From an uncultured Eubacteriales bacterium (GTDB lineage Bacteria > Bacillota > Clostridia > Christensenellales > UBA1242): DNA of 32,236 nt. A model generated the notes under the pieces. It was not told the origin of the DNA and made no database searches. It saw nothing but the letters and a program-made list of their open reading frames with translations. The position numbers and the translations under genes are program-made. Position 1 is the stretch's first letter; each line of letters starts with the position of its first letter. Of this stretch, positions 15,746-23,479 are shown one piece after another. The stretch lies in the NCBI GenBank assembly GCA_900557645.1, contig USSZ01000010.1:1-32236 (forward strand), given 5' to 3'.

Positions 15746-16498
15746 TGTAATGCTTGCCATAACAATGTCTAGTTTTAAAATTTGACTTCCATAATTAATT
15801 AGATATCCAAGACCTGCCTTACTTGACAAGTATTCTCCCATAATTGTTCCAACCCAACTCATTCCGACATTAATTTTCAATACAGATATAAATTCAGGTA
15901 GGGCATTTGGAAGAATAAGTTTATAGAATATTTGAAATTTATTTGCGTGCATTGATTTCATGAGAAGTATTTTATCATTATCGCATGAAATGAAAGCATT
16001 AAGCATTGATATTGTAGTAATTATTACGCAAATTAAAACACACATTACAATTGTGGCACCTGTTCCTGAACCTACCCAAAAGATAATCATAGGGCCGAGT
16101 GCTATTTTGGGCAAACTATTTAAAATTATCAGATATGGTTCAAGAATTTTTCTTAGTCTTTCGCTCCACCAAAGTAAAACTGCAATTAAAAATCCTATTA
16201 CGGTTGCAAGAATAAATCCAATGATTGTTTCATATAGAGAAGTCCAAATATGAATCCAAAGATTGTTTTGTTTTGCAAGATCAATTATGGTTGCGACAAT
16301 ACGACTAGGACTTGAAAAGAAGAAAGGGTCAATAACTCCAAATTCAGCACATAATTGCCAAATTCCTAAGAATATAACGAATATAGCAATTTGCCAAAAT
16401 ATAACTAAAAATTTGTCTTTTTTTTGTCTTTTAAGATATTGCACTCTTGCTTTTGAAAAATTGATGTTTTTATTTTTTTTCAGCATAGATTTCTCCAA
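15677..16498 (-). CDS. ABC transporter permease, nitrate/taurine/thiamine-precursor type
   Basis: 273 aa. A basic cytoplasmic start is followed by about six membrane segments of the BPD_transp_1 fold. The EAA loop reads LILPNALPEFISVLKINVGMSW then GEYLSSKAGLGYLI. The sequence resembles SsuC/TauC/ThiX permeases (FFFSSPSRI near the start is typical). It forms the membrane channel of an importer for a small organic solute. The ATPase gene directly upstream overlaps it by 19 bp. No substrate-binding protein gene lies next to the pair, so the transported compound cannot be named. The 3' end overlaps the convergent YkvI-like gene. Confidence 0.88.
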   Translation of the reverse strand: MEKSMLKKNKNINFSKARVQYLKRQKKDKFLVIFWQIAIFVIFLGIWQLCAEFGVIDPFFFSSPSRIVATIIDLAKQNNLWIHIWTSLYETIIGFILATVIGFLIAVLLWWSERLRKILEPYLIILNSLPKIALGPMIIFWVGSGTGATIVMCVLICVIITTISMLNAFISCDNDKILLMKSMHANKFQIFYKLILPNALPEFISVLKINVGMSWVGTIMGEYLSSKAGLGYLINYGSQILKLDIVMASITLLCILAAGMYFLVSPFEKRYKK

Positions 16499-17235
16499 AT
16501 CTTATCAAAATAGTTGCCAAAATTTTTATCCTCTCTTTTAGATAGTGGAGTTTTTCCTTGAAAGTTTATTTCAAGTTTTTCTTTTACTGTTGCAGGACGT
16601 TTTGTCAATATTATGATTTTATCTGACATACTTAATGCTTCCGATATGTCATGAGTAACTAAAAGTGCTGTTTTTTCTTCACTTTTTATTATTTCATATA
16701 CATCATCACAAACCTTTAGTCTGGTTTGAAAATCAAGGGCAGAAAAAGGTTCATCAAGGAGAAGCAAACTAGGCTCTAAAACCAATGTCCTAATTAACGC
16801 AACTCTTTGTCGCATACCTCCACTTAATTGTCGAGGTTTTTTATTTTTGAAGTTGTAAAGGTCGTATTTTTTAAGCAAATCTTCAGCAAGTTTTAACTTT
16901 TCTGAATTTTTATGCTGTTTTTGAATTTCTAGACCTAGAATAATATTTTGCCAAATAGTTCTCCATTCAAATAAATGATCACGTTGAAACATATAGCCGA
17001 TTCTGCCATCGTTTTTTACGATGGGTTTTCCATCTAAAATTATTTCTCCGGAAGAAGGTGTAAGAAGACCTGCAATAAGAGAGAGAATAGTTGTTTTTCC
17101 ACAACCACTAGGGCCAACTAAAGATGCAAAATCTTTTTCTTGGACATTAAAGGTAACATTATCAAGGGCTTTTACTTCACTTTCTTTTGTTTGATAGAAG
17201 TAACTGACATTTTTAAATTCTAGTAAGTTTTTCAT
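16480..17235 (-). CDS. ABC transporter ATP-binding protein, nitrate/taurine/thiamine-precursor type
   Basis: 251 aa, with all motifs present: Walker A GPSGCGKT (41-48), Q-loop Gln84 in YMFQRDHLFEW, signature LSGGMRQR (137-144), Walker B LLLLDE (157-162), and switch His in LLVTHDISEA. MFQRDHLFEWRTIWQN is characteristic of SsuB/TauB/ThiZ-type ATPases. It powers the permease encoded next (19-bp overlap). GAGG lies before the ATG. No TPP riboswitch-like sequence was recognised in the leader, so the thiamine-precursor reading is not supported over sulfonate or other solutes. Confidence 0.9.
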   Translation of the reverse strand: MKNLLEFKNVSYFYQTKESEVKALDNVTFNVQEKDFASLVGPSGCGKTTILSLIAGLLTPSSGEIILDGKPIVKNDGRIGYMFQRDHLFEWRTIWQNIILGLEIQKQHKNSEKLKLAEDLLKKYDLYNFKNKKPRQLSGGMRQRVALIRTLVLEPSLLLLDEPFSALDFQTRLKVCDDVYEIIKSEEKTALLVTHDISEALSMSDKIIILTKRPATVKEKLEINFQGKTPLSKREDKNFGNYFDKIWRNLC

Positions 17236-17411
17236 TTGTTTGACCTCTACAATATCAGTTTAGTTTTTTATTTGAATTTTGTTACATATTTTGAAAAAAT
17301 AAATTTTTTATTTTTAAATTAATTATTTTTATAATGATTTAACTTAAATTAATAATTTTTTATTATTTTTTTGTCAAATTTATTTTAAAAATTTGGCAGT
17401 AAACATTGAAA

Positions 17412-17750
17412 ATGGTTGCTTGTGGGCTTTATAATTTTGACAAAGTTGCAAAGGAGCATGAAGTGGAAGATGAAGACAAGATTAGAAAGGCACTTCTCAA
17501 AAAGGCATTAGGATATAATGCTGATGAAGTAATAGAAGAATATACATTTGATGACGAAGGTCAAATAAAGTTATCTAAAAAAAAGGTTACTAAAAAGCAT
17601 TTTAGTCCTGATATATCTGCAGTAAAGGTTTTGCTTGAGCGATATTATAAAACTTATGAAGACAAAGTGTCAGAAATGTCTGATGAAGAACTATTACTTG
17701 AAAAAGAGCGACTGGAAGAAATATTGAAAGGGGGAAAAGATGGAGATTAA
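17412..17750 (+). CDS. Phage-type protein, possibly terminase small-subunit-like
   Basis: 112 aa from ATG 17412; a TTG two codons upstream is also possible. Charged and mostly helical. The block KKALGYNADEVIEEYTFDD, then KKKVTKKHFSPDISAVKVLL, then MSDEELLLEKERLEEILK resembles the C-terminal layout of some phage small terminase subunits (a conserved aromatic/Pro-Asp motif followed by MSDEEL). I see no clear DNA-binding HTH, so this is tentative. It is the first of four overlapping genes with a portal and a scaffold. It overlaps the next gene by 11 bp. No large terminase gene follows, which would be expected. Confidence 0.5.
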   Translation: MVACGLYNFDKVAKEHEVEDEDKIRKALLKKALGYNADEVIEEYTFDDEGQIKLSKKKVTKKHFSPDISAVKVLLERYYKTYEDKVSEMSDEELLLEKERLEEILKGGKDGD

Positions 17751-17967
17751 AGAATGCTTACACAAAGTAAAATGTGATTTTTATGGGTGTAATAATTTGG
17801 CAAAATATTCTTTTTCTACAAAGGGAGTTATAAAACGTGATTTATGTTTTTGTGAAGAATGTTTAAAAGGAATGTATAATGAAATTGCAAAGTTACAAAA
17901 ACCTAGAACTGTAAAAAGCCCTTTTAAATTAAATAAGAAATTGAGGAGAGAGCATGAAGAAAGATAA
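17740..17967 (+). CDS. Small cysteine-rich, probably zinc-binding protein
   Basis: 75 aa. Cysteines in CLHKVKCDFYGC and CFCEEC form a likely zinc site (CxxxxC ... CxCxxC, with the two halves about 20 residues apart). A basic tail follows (KLNKKLRREHEER). GGGGG precedes the ATG. The gene overlaps its upstream neighbour by 11 bp and the portal gene by 14 bp, so translation is coupled. I do not recognise the family; a nucleic-acid or packaging accessory role is only suggested by position. Confidence 0.6.
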   Translation: MEIKECLHKVKCDFYGCNNLAKYSFSTKGVIKRDLCFCEECLKGMYNEIAKLQKPRTVKSPFKLNKKLRREHEER

Positions 17968-19807
17968 TGATAAAATTGTAAAAGAAGTCATTGATGATTT
18001 TAAAAGAAGAGCAGAAGCAAGAAAAAGTTTTGACCTTATATGGCAAATCAATATGAATTTTTTAATGGGAAATCAATACTGTAATGTTGGTTATGGTGGA
18101 CAACTTGAAGAGCAAGAACGTCAATTTTTTTGGCAAGAGAGAGAAGTTTTTAATCATATAGCACCAATTTATGATATGAGATATGCAAAATTATCAAAGA
18201 TAAAACCAGAGATAAACATTTTGCCAGCAACTAATGATGAAAGAGATAAACAATCTGCAAAAGTTTCTAAAAAGATTTATCAATCAGTAAAAAATAAACT
18301 TGGTATAGATTCTAAAGTAAATCAAGCGATAAAGTGGTCTGAAGTTTGTGGGACAGTATTTTATAAAATTGTTTGGAATTCGTCTATTGGTCAAGTTGTA
18401 GGGCAGGACGAAATAGGACAACCAATAAAGAGTGGCGAAATTGAGTTTAGCGTAGTAAGCCCATTTGAAATTTATCCAGATTCTCCAGTCTGTGAAAGTC
18501 TAGATGAATGTCAAAGTTTAATTCATGCAAAAGCATATACTGTTAAACAAATAAAAAGTATGTATGGGATAGATGTTAAAGGAGAAAGAGTTAATACATA
18601 TTCACTTGATAATGTATCAGTAGGAATTGGTGGGCTTGGTTTTAATGGAACCGTTCCTAAAATAATTGAATGTGTAAAAAATGATAGTGCCATCGTAATT
18701 GAAAGATATGTTCGACCAAATTCAGAATATCCAAATGGACGACTTACTATTATTGCAGGAGAACAACTTGTTTATGATGATGAACTTCCATTTATGGTTG
18801 GAAAAGATAGACAACGTGATTTCCCTTTTGTTCGTCAAACAAGTATTGAAGAACCTGGTTGTTTTTGGGGAACAAGTGTTATTGAAAGATTAATTCCTGT
18901 TCAAAGGGCTTTTAACGCAGTCAAAAATAGAAAGCATGAATTTATCAATAGACTTTCACTCGGTGTGCTTTCTGTAGAAGATGGTTCAGTTGATTTAGAT
19001 AATCTAGAAGATGAGGGGTTGTGTCCAGGCAAAGTTCTAGTTTACAGACAGGGTTCAAAGCAACCTAAATATCTTGAAAGTGAAAGTCTGCCGAGTGGCT
19101 TAAGTGATGAAGAAAATAGTTTGCTTGATGAATTTAACAAAATTAGTGGTGTAAATGACCTCTTAAGCACAGGGTCAATATCTTCAAGTATCAGTGGGAC
19201 TGCTCTTGAACTTTTAATTAGTCAAGATGAAACAAGACTTAATGCCTCTGTTGAAAGCATTAAGGTGGCGACTAGAGATATTGCAGATAAGATTTTAAAG
19301 TTATATAAACAATTTGCTGTATTTCCAAGGCTTGCAAGGATTATTGGGGAGAATGGACAGATTGAAATGTTTTATTTCTCATCATCAGATGTATCTAGCG
19401 ATGATATAGAAATAGAGAATCAGACTGACAGTCTTCAAACATTATCTCAAAGACGAGAAATGATTTTTTCTTTGCTTGAAAATGGTATTTTAAAAGATAA
19501 AGATGGACAACTTTCAAATAGAATGAAAAGTAAAATATTAGAAATGCTTGGCATGGGAATTTGGGAAAATGCTCAAGATATAAACGAACTACATATTAAA
19601 AAAGCAGATAATGAAAATTTAAAAATGATGGACGGAATAAATTGCAAACCTAGTGTTATTGATTCTCATGATCTACATATAAATGAGCATATTGCTTTTA
19701 TGCTGGGCGAAGATTTTGAAAAAGCAAAGAACAAAAATATTAAAATTGAAGAACTATTTTTAGAACATATAAAAGAACATAAGAAATTAGAGAAGGAGAG
19801 TAATTGA
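17954..19807 (+). CDS. Phage portal protein
   Basis: 617 aa. The portal forms the ring at the capsid vertex through which DNA enters and leaves. The sequence fits the P22/podovirus-like portal group: an early FDLIWQINMNFLMGNQY, EREVFNHIAPIYDMRYAKLS, KWSEVCGTVFYKIVWN, SPFEIYPDSP, and a middle FPFVRQTSIEEPGCFWGTSV with RLIPVQRAFNAVKNRK. SSSISGTALELLISQDETRL is the region near the tunnel. Length is normal, no stop or frameshift is seen. GAGGAGAG precedes the ATG. The scaffold-like gene follows with a 1-bp overlap. Normally a large terminase gene lies just before a portal; none is present in this window. Confidence 0.75.
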   Translation: MKKDNDKIVKEVIDDFKRRAEARKSFDLIWQINMNFLMGNQYCNVGYGGQLEEQERQFFWQEREVFNHIAPIYDMRYAKLSKIKPEINILPATNDERDKQSAKVSKKIYQSVKNKLGIDSKVNQAIKWSEVCGTVFYKIVWNSSIGQVVGQDEIGQPIKSGEIEFSVVSPFEIYPDSPVCESLDECQSLIHAKAYTVKQIKSMYGIDVKGERVNTYSLDNVSVGIGGLGFNGTVPKIIECVKNDSAIVIERYVRPNSEYPNGRLTIIAGEQLVYDDELPFMVGKDRQRDFPFVRQTSIEEPGCFWGTSVIERLIPVQRAFNAVKNRKHEFINRLSLGVLSVEDGSVDLDNLEDEGLCPGKVLVYRQGSKQPKYLESESLPSGLSDEENSLLDEFNKISGVNDLLSTGSISSSISGTALELLISQDETRLNASVESIKVATRDIADKILKLYKQFAVFPRLARIIGENGQIEMFYFSSSDVSSDDIEIENQTDSLQTLSQRREMIFSLLENGILKDKDGQLSNRMKSKILEMLGMGIWENAQDINELHIKKADNENLKMMDGINCKPSVIDSHDLHINEHIAFMLGEDFEKAKNKNIKIEELFLEHIKEHKKLEKESN

Positions 19808-20481
19808 TGGAAGAGAATGATAGAGAACAACCGATTGAGGAACCGACAAATGCCTTAAACAAGGAGAATGATGAAAGAGTTGTGAGTGAAATCGGCTCTC
19901 AAAAGACAGATTTAGGGAAGTTCAAAAGCGTTGAGGCTTTGTTAGATGCATATAACAATCTTCAGAGTGAATTTACTAAAAAATGTCAGTTGCTTAGCAG
20001 TATGGAAAAAGATAAAACAGAACAAGAGAAAATTGAAATAAGAGAACAGCAAGAAAAGGTAGGTGAAGAAAAAGACTTATCGGCTGAAAATGATTATGAA
20101 AAACAAGTAAAAATTGATGAACAAAATCTTGCTCTGTTCCTTTCAAACAACAGCGAAGCAAATTTTTATGCAGATGAGATAAAAGAAAGTTTATCTGCAC
20201 AAAAGGCTCAAAATCCATATCAAATGGCTTGGGCAAATGTTGTCTTATCTCATTTAAAGAATAATGACAATAAAAAAGACGATCCGATAATTAATCAATA
20301 TGTATTATCTGATGACAATGTGAAAAATAAAATTATAGAAAATTATTTGACTGAACTTCAAAATCAAAAGACCCCAATGGTTATTTCGTCTCAAAGTGGA
20401 GAAAGATTGTCAGGTGTTTTACCTGACAATCCTAAAACCCTTGAAGAGGCAAAAGAAATTACAAGTAAGTTGTTTAGTTGA
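19807..20481 (+). CDS. Phage capsid scaffolding-like protein
   Basis: 224 aa from ATG 19807, which overlaps the portal stop (TGATG). Highly acidic/polar and predicted helical. FKSVEALLDAYNNLQSEFTK at about residues 38-57 is a common element of phage scaffold or head-assembly proteins. The ending LPDNPKTLEEAKEITSKLFS is also typical. Scaffolds guide capsid protein assembly and lie between portal and major capsid genes. A capsid gene should follow, but directly after the stop codon the sequence changes to a piece of rqcH. A perfect hairpin (20405-20431) lies near the end of the gene. Confidence 0.6.
   Translation: MEENDREQPIEEPTNALNKENDERVVSEIGSQKTDLGKFKSVEALLDAYNNLQSEFTKKCQLLSSMEKDKTEQEKIEIREQQEKVGEEKDLSAENDYEKQVKIDEQNLALFLSNNSEANFYADEIKESLSAQKAQNPYQMAWANVVLSHLKNNDNKKDDPIINQYVLSDDNVKNKIIENYLTELQNQKTPMVISSQSGERLSGVLPDNPKTLEEAKEITSKLFS
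20405..20431 (+). repeat. Perfect 11-bp inverted repeat near the sequence junction
   Basis: GATTGTCAGGT (20405-20415), loop GTTTT, ACCTGACAATC (20421-20431), inside the end of the scaffold-like gene and about 50 bp before the point where rqcH sequence begins. Confidence 0.6.
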
Positions 20482-21295
20482 ATTAAAATATTGTAAAAAA
20501 AATAAAAGAATAAAAAATAAAATTAATAAACAAAAGAATGAACTTGAAATAGCTAATGATGATTTAAAATATGAAAAAATTGGTAATCTTCTTTTATCAT
20601 ATATATATTTATGTAAAAAAGGAGATAATAAAATTGTAGTTGATAATTTTTACGATAATAATAACAAAATAACAATTAGCTTAGATCCTTTATTAACTCC
20701 TGAACAAAATGCCAAACATTTTTTTAAAAAATATCAAAAAGCTAAACGTGCCATTACCTTTATTAATAATCAACTTAATATATCAAATAATCAGCTTAAT
20801 TATTATGAATGTTTATTAAATCAATTACAAATATCTAAAATTAATGATTTAATGGAAATTTATGATGAACTACAAATTAAATCAAAAGTAACTAAAAGAC
20901 CAAAAAAAGCAAAGCCAAATATTACAACATATATAACTTTAAATGATGATTATATTTTTGTTGGTAAAAATAATATTCAAAATAATTATTTAACCAATAC
21001 CTTTGCTAAGAAAACTGATTACTTCTTTCACGTGCAAAACGTCCCTGGTAGTCACGTAATTTTAAGAACAGAAAATCTAACGGATGACCTTATATATCTT
21101 ACTGCTTGTATAGCCTCTTATTATTCTTCATATAGTGAGAGCACAAATGTTTGTGTCGATTATACAATTGTAAAAAATGTCAAACGTATTCCAGAGCAAG
21201 AAGGTTCTTTTGTTACATATAAAAATCATAAATCAGTTTTTGGTAAACCTGATATAAACTACATTAATAAGCACACAAAAATGACAAAATGTTAA
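20480..21295 (+). pseudogene. rqcH: C-terminal half of RqcH (NFACT/FbpA family), N-terminal half missing
   Basis: About 270 residues clearly match the second half of RqcH, the ribosome-quality-control factor that binds 50S-peptidyl-tRNA complexes and adds alanine tails. A coiled-coil tail comes first. Next is IVVDNFYDNNNKITISLDPL then LTPEQNAKHFFKKYQKAKRA (roughly the NFACT middle). Last is the NFACT-R domain with TDYFFHVQNVPGSHVILR and VCVDYTIVKNVK. Family members are about 550-580 aa, so some 300 N-terminal residues are absent. The only longer in-frame start (GTG 20396) reads through the scaffold gene out of frame. It ends at TAA before the TetR gene. Confidence 0.85.
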
Positions 21296-21353
21296 ATAAA
21301 ATGAATAATTATAACAAAATTTGAATAATGTAGTTTTAAAAAAATTGATTTCT

Positions 21354-21362
21354 TGATATAAT
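21354..21362 (+). promoter_or_regulatory. Extended -10 promoter of the TetR-type gene
   Basis: TGATATAAT (21354-21362) is an extended -10 with a weak -35. The predicted start point near 21369 lies inside the palindrome at 21367-21388. Confidence 0.55.
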
Positions 21363-21366
21363 AAAA

Positions 21367-21388
21367 ATGTGATATTGTATTATCACAT
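21367..21388. promoter_or_regulatory. Operator-like palindrome before the TetR-type gene
   Basis: ATGTGATA-ttgtat-TATCACAT, a perfect 8-bp inverted repeat with a 6-bp centre, overlapping the predicted start point and ending 13 bp before the ATG. The size and position fit a TetR-family autoregulatory operator. Confidence 0.65.
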
Positions 21389-21400
21389 AAGGAGTAAAAG

Positions 21401-22018
21401 ATGAATAAAAATAAAATTGATCTCAGAGTAACAAAAACAAAGGACGCATTAAAATCATCTTTTGTTGACCTAATAAAACAGTATCCTATCGAAAAAATAA
21501 CAATAAATCATATATGTAGTCTTGCAAATGTTAATAGAATTACTTTTTATAATCATTATCATGATAAATATGATTTATTCAACAATATTATTTCTGATGA
21601 AACAGAAAAAATCAAGTTAAAATTAAATGCAGAGACAAAGGATTTTGAAGCTAAAACAAATCCAACAAAATATATTTCCTCATTTATAAAATTATATATT
21701 GAAGTTTGTTGCCAAAACAGAGAATTTGTTTTTTCAGTAATGACTCTTCAAGATAATTCTATTCTTCAGTTTATCTTTAAAAATCATATTGAAAAAACAA
21801 TTAGGGAAGTTATTTCTACATTTAACTTAGAAAGTAAACTTTTTGTTCCTCTTGATTTATATGTTTCATTCTTAACTGGTGGAATATATTATATTACAAG
21901 TTACTGTATATCTACTGATTGTACATATTCAAAAGAAGAATTAATGCAATATGCATCAATAATTATTGATCGTACAGTTGAATCTTTTAAAAATAAAAAT
22001 TATTCTTCTATATCATAA
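21401..22018 (+). CDS. TetR/AcrR-family transcriptional regulator
   Basis: 205 aa. An N-terminal TetR HTH (about residues 10-60): TKDALKSSFVDLIKQYPIEK, then ITINHICSLANVNRITFYNH and YHDKYDLF. A helical C-terminal ligand domain of the type found in DhaS-like and related Firmicutes regulators follows. The ligand is unknown. GGAG lies before the ATG. A palindrome over the promoter suggests autorepression. There is no adjacent divergent target gene. Its last 19 bp overlap the convergent cse60 gene. Confidence 0.85.
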   Translation: MNKNKIDLRVTKTKDALKSSFVDLIKQYPIEKITINHICSLANVNRITFYNHYHDKYDLFNNIISDETEKIKLKLNAETKDFEAKTNPTKYISSFIKLYIEVCCQNREFVFSVMTLQDNSILQFIFKNHIEKTIREVISTFNLESKLFVPLDLYVSFLTGGIYYITSYCISTDCTYSKEELMQYASIIIDRTVESFKNKNYSSIS

Positions 22019-22179
22019 ATAATCATTGCTGTATAGCAGTATATTTGATCCTTATTATCATACATGATGGCAACTTGGAATTTGATGTCTATGACTTTTA
22101 TACCATCGTTATTTATAAAATCATTTACAGCATCCTCCAAATCCTCTTCGTGATTTTCATCAAATATTTTTACAAACAT
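22000..22179 (-). CDS. cse60: Cse60-family small protein (sporulation-associated)
   Basis: 59 aa, found by direct reading. It starts MFVKIFDENHEEDLEDAVN and ends YCYTAMIIYDIEE, with IKVIDIKFQVAIMY between. This matches the short Cse60 family of Bacillus (VKxFDxxxExDLExxxNxF ... VIDIKxxVAxxY ... IYCFSAxIIY), known in B. subtilis as a sigma-E-dependent sporulation gene of unknown role. AGAGGTG precedes the ATG by about 7 nt, inside the arm of a hairpin that also follows the nth stop codon. The stop overlaps the convergent TetR gene by 19 bp. Confidence 0.8.
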   Translation of the reverse strand: MFVKIFDENHEEDLEDAVNDFINNDGIKVIDIKFQVAIMYDNKDQIYCYTAMIIYDIEE

Positions 22180-22182
22180 AAA

Positions 22183-22219
22183 AACACACCTCTTAAAGAT
22201 TATACCTTAAAGAGGTGTT
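22183..22219 (-). terminator. Hairpin after nth that also contains the cse60 ribosome site
   Basis: On the minus strand ACACCTCTTTAA pairs with TTAAGAGGTGT (one bulge), loop TATAAT-containing, followed by GTTTTT directly before the cse60 ATG. It looks like a terminator for the nth operon. Its second arm is the cse60 ribosome-binding site, so it could also control cse60 translation. Confidence 0.6.
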
Positions 22220-22220
22220 T

Positions 22221-22850
22221 TTATTTGTCATTTTTTGTGTGGCAATTACTTTTATTAAAACATTTATCACAATTGGGATTTTTTGCCTTACAAAAATAGC
22301 GCCCAAAAAAGAGAAGCTTCAAATGAACATCTTTCCAAATTTTCTTATCAAACAAATTCATTAAATCTTCTTCAACATCATTTGGGTTATTTTTTAAGGA
22401 AAGTCCTAGACGATTGCTTACTCTAAGTACATGCGTATCAACGGCTATTCGTGGTATGTCAAATCCTTCTGATAAAACCACGTTAGCTGTTTTTCGGCCT
22501 ACACCAGGAAGTTTAATTAAAAGATCATAATTATTAGGTACTACGCCTTGATATTCACTTGCAAGTATTTTTGATAAATTTATAATGTTTATTGCCTTAT
22601 TTTTATATAAACCTAAAGGTTTTATTATTTCTTCAACATCACATATATCGGCAAATTGAAGGGCAAAAGAATCAGGATATTTACTAAATAAAACTGAAGT
22701 TACTATGTTTACTTTTATATCTGTAGTTTGAGCAGATAATATAGTTGCTATTAAAAGTTCAAACAAATTATTGTATATTAGTTCACAGTGAGCATCAGGA
22801 AACATTTTACTTAGAATTTCAAAAATTCTATTAGCTTCATTTTTTTCCAT
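22221..22850 (-). CDS. nth: Endonuclease III (DNA glycosylase/AP lyase)
   Basis: 209 aa. Base-excision repair of oxidised pyrimidines. The helix-hairpin-helix motif LPGVGRKTANVV carries the catalytic lysine (Lys120), and VDTH carries Asp138; both match E. coli numbering. The iron-sulfur cluster is intact: Cys187, Cys194, Cys197 and Cys203 (C-x6-C-x2-C-x5-C). The start overlaps the dnaD stop by 14 bp, the same dnaD-nth pairing as in B. subtilis. A terminator-like hairpin follows. Confidence 0.97.
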   Translation of the reverse strand: MEKNEANRIFEILSKMFPDAHCELIYNNLFELLIATILSAQTTDIKVNIVTSVLFSKYPDSFALQFADICDVEEIIKPLGLYKNKAINIINLSKILASEYQGVVPNNYDLLIKLPGVGRKTANVVLSEGFDIPRIAVDTHVLRVSNRLGLSLKNNPNDVEEDLMNLFDKKIWKDVHLKLLFFGRYFCKAKNPNCDKCFNKSNCHTKNDK

Positions 22851-23469
22851 ATTTTCTTTTTAGAATTTCTTGAGCTGCTTCTATTTCATCTGACGTTAAC
22901 GTTTCACGAGATTTTGCGAATAGTTGACGATCAACTATACTAACAGAAGCATTTTTATTTTTATATGTTTTTTCAATTTGTTCTTTAATTAGTTCAAAAT
23001 CATATTTATATTCAAAAAACCATTTTTGAACTGTCTGCATTTCTATTGGTGAAAGTGGTTTGTTATTTTTAGATTCTAAAAGTTTTAAAACTTCTTGAAA
23101 ATCTTTGTTTACTTGATCATTTTCAATTTTTCTCTCACCATTTTCTAAGACATATGATAATTCTTTATATGCATCTTCTAACGAAAATTCTTCTATGAGA
23201 GTACCTTTTTCATCATCGCTCATTTTTAGAGTAACAAATCCCTTAGACACTAGACCTGCTAGTACATCTCCTAATTGATTTATATCTAATTTCATTTTCT
23301 TTTCTAAATCTGAAAGGTTAAGAATATTATTAACTTCTTTACTGTATTTATTTAGCTTATATAAAACCATACACTCGATTTCATTTAAGTTAAGCAAGTA
23401 ATACTTTTCTAAAATTAAATTACCAAAATCAATTATATTTTCTTTCATTAAGTCAACATAACTTTTCAT
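22837..23469 (-). CDS. dnaD: DNA replication protein DnaD
   Basis: 210 aa. A primosome component in Firmicutes (with DnaB and DnaI). The N-terminal winged-helix DDBH1-type region spans about residues 1-100 (FGNLILEKYYLLNLNEIECM, then ADVLAGLVSKGFV-like segment). The C-terminal DDBH2 domain has PIEMQTVQKWFFEYKYDFEL and the YxxxIL-type end (VDRQLFAKS ... EILKRKYGKK). Weakly acidic linker between. It follows rnc by 10 bp on the same strand and overlaps nth. Confidence 0.9.
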   Translation of the reverse strand: MKSYVDLMKENIIDFGNLILEKYYLLNLNEIECMVLYKLNKYSKEVNNILNLSDLEKKMKLDINQLGDVLAGLVSKGFVTLKMSDDEKGTLIEEFSLEDAYKELSYVLENGERKIENDQVNKDFQEVLKLLESKNNKPLSPIEMQTVQKWFFEYKYDFELIKEQIEKTYKNKNASVSIVDRQLFAKSRETLTSDEIEAAQEILKRKYGKK

Positions 23470-23479
23470 ATCTAATCAC

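Noticed and set aside
17236..17411. TPP riboswitch upstream of the ABC transporter.
   Set aside because: No CTGAGA or other thi-box core was found on the minus strand, so thiamine-precursor transport is not supported.
20396..20479. GTG start giving a 299-aa version of the RqcH fragment.
   Set aside because: The added N-terminal residues are the scaffold gene read in another frame and do not resemble RqcH.
22045..22299. Plus-strand 84-aa frame.
   Set aside because: It runs antisense through cse60, the hairpin and the end of nth and has no ribosome site.
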